NCBI RefSeq assembly: GCF_013358405.1
Contig: NZ_CP054836.1
Location: 1,922,001 to 1,986,000, forward strand
Reading direction: 5' to 3'
From: Oricola thermophila
GTDB taxonomy: Bacteria > Pseudomonadota > Alphaproteobacteria > Rhizobiales > Rhizobiaceae
Length of the DNA stretch: 64,000 nt
In this document: positions 59,733-64,000 of the stretch, in pieces
How the letters are laid out: every line of letters begins with the position of its first letter
Position numbering within the stretch: the first letter of the stretch is position 1
Notes under the pieces: generated by a model
Database searches by the model: none
What the model was told of the DNA's origin: nothing
The model's input: only the letters and a program-made list of their open reading frames with translations
Translations under genes and position numbers: made by a program

Positions 59733-60335
59733 TCAGGCCGTCGCGGCCTCGTACATCTCCAGCACGTAGTCCCAGTTGACCAGGCTGTCGACGAAGGCCT
59801 CGAGATATTTCGGGCGCGCGTTGCGGTAGTCGATGTAGTAGGAGTGCTCCCAGACATCGACGCCCAGGATCGGCTGCGCGCCGTGGACCAGCGGGTTCTC
59901 GCCGTTCGGCGTCTTCATGATCTCCAGCTTGCCGTCCTTGACCGCCAGCCAGGCCCAGCCGGAGCCGAACTGGGTGGCGCCGGCATTGATGAAGTCGGCG
60001 CGGAACTGGTCGTAGCCGCCGAGGTCGGAGTCGATCGCCGCCTGCAGCTTGCCCGGCAGCGAGCGGCCGCCGCCGCCCTTCTTCATCCACTTCCAGAAAT
60101 GGATGTGGTTGTAGTGCTGGCCGGCATTGTTGAACAGGCCGGGATTCTTGCCGTGCGACTGCCTGACGATCTCCTCCAGCGACAGCCCGTCCATGCCGGC
60201 CTCGGCGGCAAGCTTGTTGCCGTTGTCGACATAGGCCTTGTGGTGCTTGTCGTGGTGATACTCCAACGTCTCCCTCGACATGTAGGGCTGGAGTGCCTCG
60301 TATTCATAGGGCAATTCGGGAAGCGTAAAGGCCAT
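59733..60335 (-). CDS. sodB: Superoxide dismutase, iron type by key residue
   Basis: A 200-residue Fe/Mn superoxide dismutase. Metal ligands are His27, His77, Asp160 and His164 (DVWEHSYY). Gln73 in FNNAGQ is the position that favours iron in SodB. No signal peptide, so cytosolic. It removes superoxide; it stands near TrxC and the cytochrome c' operon, other stress genes. ATG 60335 follows AAAGGAGACC. Confidence 0.95.
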   Translation of the reverse strand: MAFTLPELPYEYEALQPYMSRETLEYHHDKHHKAYVDNGNKLAAEAGMDGLSLEEIVRQSHGKNPGLFNNAGQHYNHIHFWKWMKKGGGGRSLPGKLQAAIDSDLGGYDQFRADFINAGATQFGSGWAWLAVKDGKLEIMKTPNGENPLVHGAQPILGVDVWEHSYYIDYRNARPKYLEAFVDSLVNWDYVLEMYEAATA

Positions 60336-60460
60336 CGGGGTCTCCTTTTCAGATGATGTCTCATCGAAGTCAGTTCTGCGGGCAAACCGACCGCGGCGTC
60401 CCGCACACACATAGAATTCCATCGGCACCGCGGCAACAATGGAAGCTAATTTTCTGCACC

Positions 60461-61327
60461 TTACGCGTGCGCCCATTCCCAGTAGAGCTCACGTGCCTTG
60501 GTCGCTATCGGGCCGGGCTGAAGCTTGCGGTCCTCAATCTGTATAATGGGCACGACCTTCGAATGGTTCCCGGTCGTGAATATCTCATCCGCCTCCATAA
60601 AGTCTTTAACGGTCAGCGCCTTCTCAATGGTCTTGAAACCGTAGTCAGCCAAGAGGGAGATGGTTCGCGCACGCGTGATGCCGGAAAGGAATGTGCCGTT
60701 CGCTGCGGGCGTATAGACCTGATTGTCCTTGACCATAAACACGTTTGAAGACCCTGTTTCAGCAACATTGCCAAGCATGTCGCGTACCAAGCAATTGTCG
60801 AATCCCCGGCTCTTCGCCTCAAGGATGGCGCGACCATTGTTTGGATAGAGGCAGCCGGCCTTCGCATTCGTCGGCATGGTCTCGACGGTCGGGCGACGGA
60901 AAGGTGAAACGGTGACCGAAAATCCCTGCGGGGGCAACATCGGCGCCTCATGCAGACACAGACAAAAGCGCGTCGATTCCGGATCGGCCGGCACCGACAT
61001 GAAGCCGCCATGTTCGGCCCAATACATCGGCCGGATATACACAGCGGTATTGCCATCGAACTTTTTCAGCCCGTCCCAAGTCAAGCCGACAATCTCTTCG
61101 ACGTTCATTGTCGGCTTGAGGCCAAGCGCAACCGCCGATTTATTGATCCGAGCCGCGTGCAGTTCGAGGTCGGGCGCGACGCCTTCAAACCACCGAGCCC
61201 CGTCGAAAACCGAGGAGCCAAGCCACATTGCATGAGTGCGTGGCCCGACAATGGGAACATTGCCCTCATACCAATCGCCATCGACATAAGTCCAGGTGAG
61301 TGTTTGCGCCGTTGTATCGACTGCCAT
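60461..61327 (-). CDS. Branched-chain amino acid aminotransferase (class IV)
   Basis: A 288-residue PLP enzyme. Lys156 (NAKAGCLYPNN) is the Schiff-base lysine; ETGSSNVF binds the cofactor phosphate and FEGVAPDLELHAARI lies at the substrate site. Members transfer the amino group of Leu, Ile or Val; related class IV enzymes such as D-amino-acid transaminase look similar, so substrate range is not settled. Start at 61327 with GAGGAGACGATC upstream. Confidence 0.9.
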   Translation of the reverse strand: MAVDTTAQTLTWTYVDGDWYEGNVPIVGPRTHAMWLGSSVFDGARWFEGVAPDLELHAARINKSAVALGLKPTMNVEEIVGLTWDGLKKFDGNTAVYIRPMYWAEHGGFMSVPADPESTRFCLCLHEAPMLPPQGFSVTVSPFRRPTVETMPTNAKAGCLYPNNGRAILEAKSRGFDNCLVRDMLGNVAETGSSNVFMVKDNQVYTPAANGTFLSGITRARTISLLADYGFKTIEKALTVKDFMEADEIFTTGNHSKVVPIIQIEDRKLQPGPIATKARELYWEWAHA

Positions 61328-61470
61328 GATCGTCTCCTCGAATGCTTGTTCCAGACGCAAACCGGATTTGGCGCGAAACGTCAATCGTCACGAACACAGC
61401 TGCTACGAAATCCTGACCTATTGACCGTCTCGCGCGCATTGCCCAAAGTCTGCGCAACCGGACCAAGAGA

Positions 61471-62121
61471 ATGTCTTTCAAAGCATACGTCTTCGACGCC
61501 TACGGCACCCTATTCGATGTTCATGCAGCAGTTCGCAAACATGCCGACATGCTCGGTGAACGCGGACAGCTTCTATCCGACCTGTGGCGCACCAAACAAC
61601 TTGAATATTCCTGGGTACGCTCGCTGATGGGCTCCTACACGGACTTCTGGCGCTTGACCGAGGAAGCCCTGGACTTCGCGCTCGCTGTTGTGCCGGGCAT
61701 AGACAAGAACCTGCGCGACCAATTGCTCGAAGCATACTGGACGCTGGATAGCTATCCGGAAGTGCGGGGGGTATTGACGCGCCTGCGCCAAGATGGCGCT
61801 GCGACCGCCATTCTGTCGAATGGATCGCCCGACATGCTCACTGCCGCTGTGGAAAGCGCCGATCTGACCGATCTTCTCGATGCCGTAATATCCGTGGATG
61901 CGGTCAAGACATTCAAGACATCGCCGCAGATATACCAGATGGTTGTCGATACATTCGATTCCCGCCCCTCCGAAATCTCATTCCAGTCATCCAATCGCTG
62001 GGACATCGCGGGAGCACACAAATTCGGCTTCCATACCGTATGGATCAACCGAAGCGGCCTACCCAACGAATATCACAACTATGGCCCATCGCGGGAAATT
62101 GCGGACCTGTCGGCATTGTAG
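61471..62121 (+). CDS. Haloacid dehalogenase type II (HAD superfamily)
   Basis: A 216-residue enzyme with nucleophile Asp9 (VFDAYGTLFD), ILSNGSPDML (motif II serine), a lysine in KTFKTSPQIYQ and SSNRWDIAGA, where S-2-haloacid dehalogenases usually have SSNAWD. These elements and length match L-2-haloacid dehalogenase, which hydrolyses 2-haloalkanoic acids to hydroxy acids. Activity on other phosphates or halides remains possible. Confidence 0.92.
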   Translation: MSFKAYVFDAYGTLFDVHAAVRKHADMLGERGQLLSDLWRTKQLEYSWVRSLMGSYTDFWRLTEEALDFALAVVPGIDKNLRDQLLEAYWTLDSYPEVRGVLTRLRQDGAATAILSNGSPDMLTAAVESADLTDLLDAVISVDAVKTFKTSPQIYQMVVDTFDSRPSEISFQSSNRWDIAGAHKFGFHTVWINRSGLPNEYHNYGPSREIADLSAL

Positions 62122-62296
62122 GAAGAGGGGAAGCAGTGTTGCGTCATTGCAACGTTCGTTCGCGTTTTACACATCTGAGCTCAAATTGCTCGGCTGGCGT
62201 CAGATTCCGCTCAGACCTTTAGGAGTTTCGGATTAAACGCGGAATCAGAAATACCAATGGACGGTTGGGCCACCGTTTCCAAAATGAAATGGATCG

Positions 62297-62998
62297 ATGA
62301 TGAAGACGCTTTCGCGCCGCAAGTTCCTGACCACATCCGCAACTTTTTCAGCCGGCCTAGCGCTCAGTGCCTGCAATACCGTGAACACGCCGGCAAGAAT
62401 TCCGTTACGTTCGCTTCCGGAATTTCCTCCATACGCCACCATGTATGGCCCGGTAAGCGATGGCGGCTTCAACATACCGGGAGTGCCCTATACCAAGATT
62501 CCCGAACGGTTTCTGCGCCAGGTTGTCAAGGACCCGACAGGTGAAAAAAAGGGCACGATCGTCGTCGATACCCGTGGACACTTCCTCTTCCTCGTTCTCG
62601 GCAACGGCTATGCGATCCGCTACGGAGTTGGTCTGGGCCGCGCCGGTTTCGAGTGGTCGGGGCGCGCCGAAATCGGCGCCAAGCGCGAATGGCCCAAGTG
62701 GTTTCCGCCCGACGAGATGATCGACCGGGATCCGAAACTGGAAAAGTATCGTGTTTCGTACGACGCGAAGAACGACGTGTACAACGGCGGCATGGAGCCC
62801 GGGATCTACAATCCGCTGGGAGCGCGCGCCCTCTATCTTTATGAAGGCAAAAAAGACACGCTCTATCGCCTGCACGGCTCCCCGGAGTGGAATTCGATTG
62901 GCAAGTCCGTATCGTCGGGATGCGTCAGGTTGTTGAACCAAGACATACTGGATCTTTACGACCGTGTTCCGATCGGTACGCCGGTCCTTGTGCGATGA
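62297..62998 (+). CDS. L,D-transpeptidase lipoprotein (YkuD/ErfK)
   Basis: A 233-residue exported protein. The N-terminus combines a twin-arginine-like SRRKFL with a lipobox LSAC, so it is probably a lipoprotein. The YkuD catalytic motif is His193 (RLHGSPEWNSIGKSVSSGC) and Cys209 (SSGCVRL), where most members have SHGCIR. It cross-links peptidoglycan or attaches proteins to it. Two consecutive ATGs; the first is used. Confidence 0.93.
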   Translation: MMKTLSRRKFLTTSATFSAGLALSACNTVNTPARIPLRSLPEFPPYATMYGPVSDGGFNIPGVPYTKIPERFLRQVVKDPTGEKKGTIVVDTRGHFLFLVLGNGYAIRYGVGLGRAGFEWSGRAEIGAKREWPKWFPPDEMIDRDPKLEKYRVSYDAKNDVYNGGMEPGIYNPLGARALYLYEGKKDTLYRLHGSPEWNSIGKSVSSGCVRLLNQDILDLYDRVPIGTPVLVR

Positions 62999-63025
62999 TT
63001 CAGAGCCGCCAGGGCTTTCGGCTTT

Positions 63026-64000
63026 CTAGTCCAGCGCCTTCTTGAGACCGCCGAGTATTCCGCGAGCGAGGGCGCGCCCAAGTTGACTGGACAGCGAGCG
63101 TGCCAGCGATTTCATTGCCGCCTCACCGACACTTTGACGGCTTGACGAACGGCGCTTGGTGGATGTCTTTCGTTTGGACGACGATTTCCTGCGAGTTTCA
63201 TCGTCACCGAACTCCGGCAAGGTCCAACGCGACCCGCCCTTGTCGTCACGTTCTCCCTCATCTGTGTTCCGGCCATCGTCGACAGCGGCCTTTTCGGCGC
63301 GTGCCAGGAGCATCTCGTAGGCAGATTCCCGATCAATCGCTTCATCGTACTGACCGGCTACGGGACTCAGTCCAATGGCTTCGGCGCGCTCGTCCTCCGC
63401 AAGAGGCCCCAGCCGCGATGATGGCGGGCGGATCAGTGTCCGCTGGACTATACCGGGCACCCCTTTCGCTTCCAGAGTGGAGACCAATGCTTCGCCGACA
63501 CCGAGCTTGGTAATTGCCTCGAACGTATCGATATCCGGATTGGGACGAAAGGTTCCGGCTGCCACCTTAACCGCCTTCTGTTCGCGCGGCGTGTAGGCGC
63601 GCAGCGCATGCTGAATTCGGTTTCCTAGCTGGGAGAGCACCGTGTCCGGCACGTCGAGCGGGTTCTGTGTGACGAAAAATACACCCACCCCCTTGGAACG
63701 TATAAGGCGGACGACCTGCTCTACCCGGTCTATCAGAATATCGGGAGCTTCGTCGAACAGCAGGTGCGCCTCATCGAAAAAGAAAACCAACCTGGGCTTT
63801 TCCGGATCGCCGATTTCGGGGAGTTCCTCGAACAACTCCGACAACAACCACAACAAGAAGGTCCCGTAGAGACGGGGCTTCAGCATCAGCTTGTCCGCGG
63901 CGAGCACGTTGATGGCGCCGCGCCCGTCGGGCGTCGTGCGCATGATGTCGGATATCCGAAGCGCAGGTTCCCCGAAGAAGAAATCCGCCCCCTCGCGCTC
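63026..64000 (-). CDS. DUF853/HerA-like ATPase, C-terminal part
   Basis: 325 residues of a longer gene whose start lies beyond the window. The Walker B region [15 protein letters not shown] and [40 protein letters not shown] are hallmarks of the DUF853 group of HerA/FtsK-like ATPases. The C-terminus is Lys/Ser-rich ([15 protein letters not shown]), probably disordered. Function in DNA processing is suggested by the fold only. Confidence 0.92.
   Translation of the reverse strand, partial: EREGADFFFGEPALRISDIMRTTPDGRGAINVLAADKLMLKPRLYGTFLLWLLSELFEELPEIGDPEKPRLVFFFDEAHLLFDEAPDILIDRVEQVVRLIRSKGVGVFFVTQNPLDVPDTVLSQLGNRIQHALRAYTPREQKAVKVAAGTFRPNPDIDTFEAITKLGVGEALVSTLEAKGVPGIVQRTLIRPPSSRLGPLAEDERAEAIGLSPVAGQYDEAIDRESAYEMLLARAEKAAVDDGRNTDEGERDDKGGSRWTLPEFGDDETRRKSSSKRKTSTKRRSSSRQSVGEAAMKSLARSLSSQLGRALARGILGGLKKALD

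Overview
The window is a GC-rich chromosomal segment of an alphaproteobacterium, most likely of the order Hyphomicrobiales (Rhizobiales). The pointers are a FeuN/FeuP/FeuQ-type regulatory cluster, a MucR/Ros zinc-finger regulator, DUF1254/DUF1214 proteins beside a class A penicillin-binding protein, DUF2336, DUF1491 and DUF5330 genes, and a gene transfer agent (GTA) cluster of the RcGTA type. No tRNA, rRNA, CRISPR array, integrase or complete insertion sequence was seen.

Layout. 1-1.85 kb: sensor kinase (cut by the edge), response regulator and small periplasmic protein (feuQ-feuP-feuN). 1.85-18.8 kb, minus strand: an almost complete GTA cluster, from the small terminase-like gene and TerL through portal, g3.5, protease, capsid, connectors, tail tube, chaperones, short tape measure and baseplate to the NlpC/P60 peptidase and the giant TIM-barrel protein. 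Two foreign-looking insertions break it: an HxlR regulator with two oxidoreductases between TerL and portal, and a PACE efflux gene in the opposite orientation between two tail genes. 19-21 kb: two toxin-antitoxin pairs (Fic type and RES-Xre). 21.1-26.5 kb: a denitrification island (DUF1858 protein, NnrR-like regulator, pseudoazurin, NnrS, an unknown, NirV, NirK) with three TTTG-N8-CAAA boxes. 26.7-31.5 kb: SleB hydrolase and a FecBCD-like importer with two amidotransferase-like partners. 31.7-41.8 kb: transporter, PBP1A and conserved envelope or cell-cycle genes, including a DivJ/PleC-like kinase. 41.8-44.5 kb: sufE, a split GafA-type GTA activator pair (gafZ-gafY) and MucR. 44.7-50.7 kb: a seven-subunit Mnh/Mrp cation/proton antiporter. 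50.9-54.9 kb: MsrB, GST, oligopeptidase and a second small terminase-like gene. 55-57.6 kb: a lower-GC accessory patch (DUF3800, an IS1595 remnant, a HicA-like pair). 57.6-64 kb: thioredoxin TrxC, cytochromes, SOD, aminotransferase, dehalogenase, L,D-transpeptidase and the start of a DUF853 ATPase.

The most interesting signal is regulatory. Three promoters (before the portal gene, before the small terminase-like gene, and before its paralogue 36 kb away) share one architecture. Each has a 15-bp palindrome AGGAWWWTWTTCCTA abutting a TTGAC(A/G/T)-N17-TA(G/T)-type core promoter, then an identical 10-base element near the predicted transcription start, and at least one intrinsic terminator before the start codon. 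A fourth palindrome sits just upstream of gafY in a different arrangement. With the GafY activation and GafZ anti-termination model from Caulobacter, this suggests a dispersed GTA regulon controlled both at initiation and by terminator read-through. The motif and architecture are read directly from sequence; the regulator assignment is inference.
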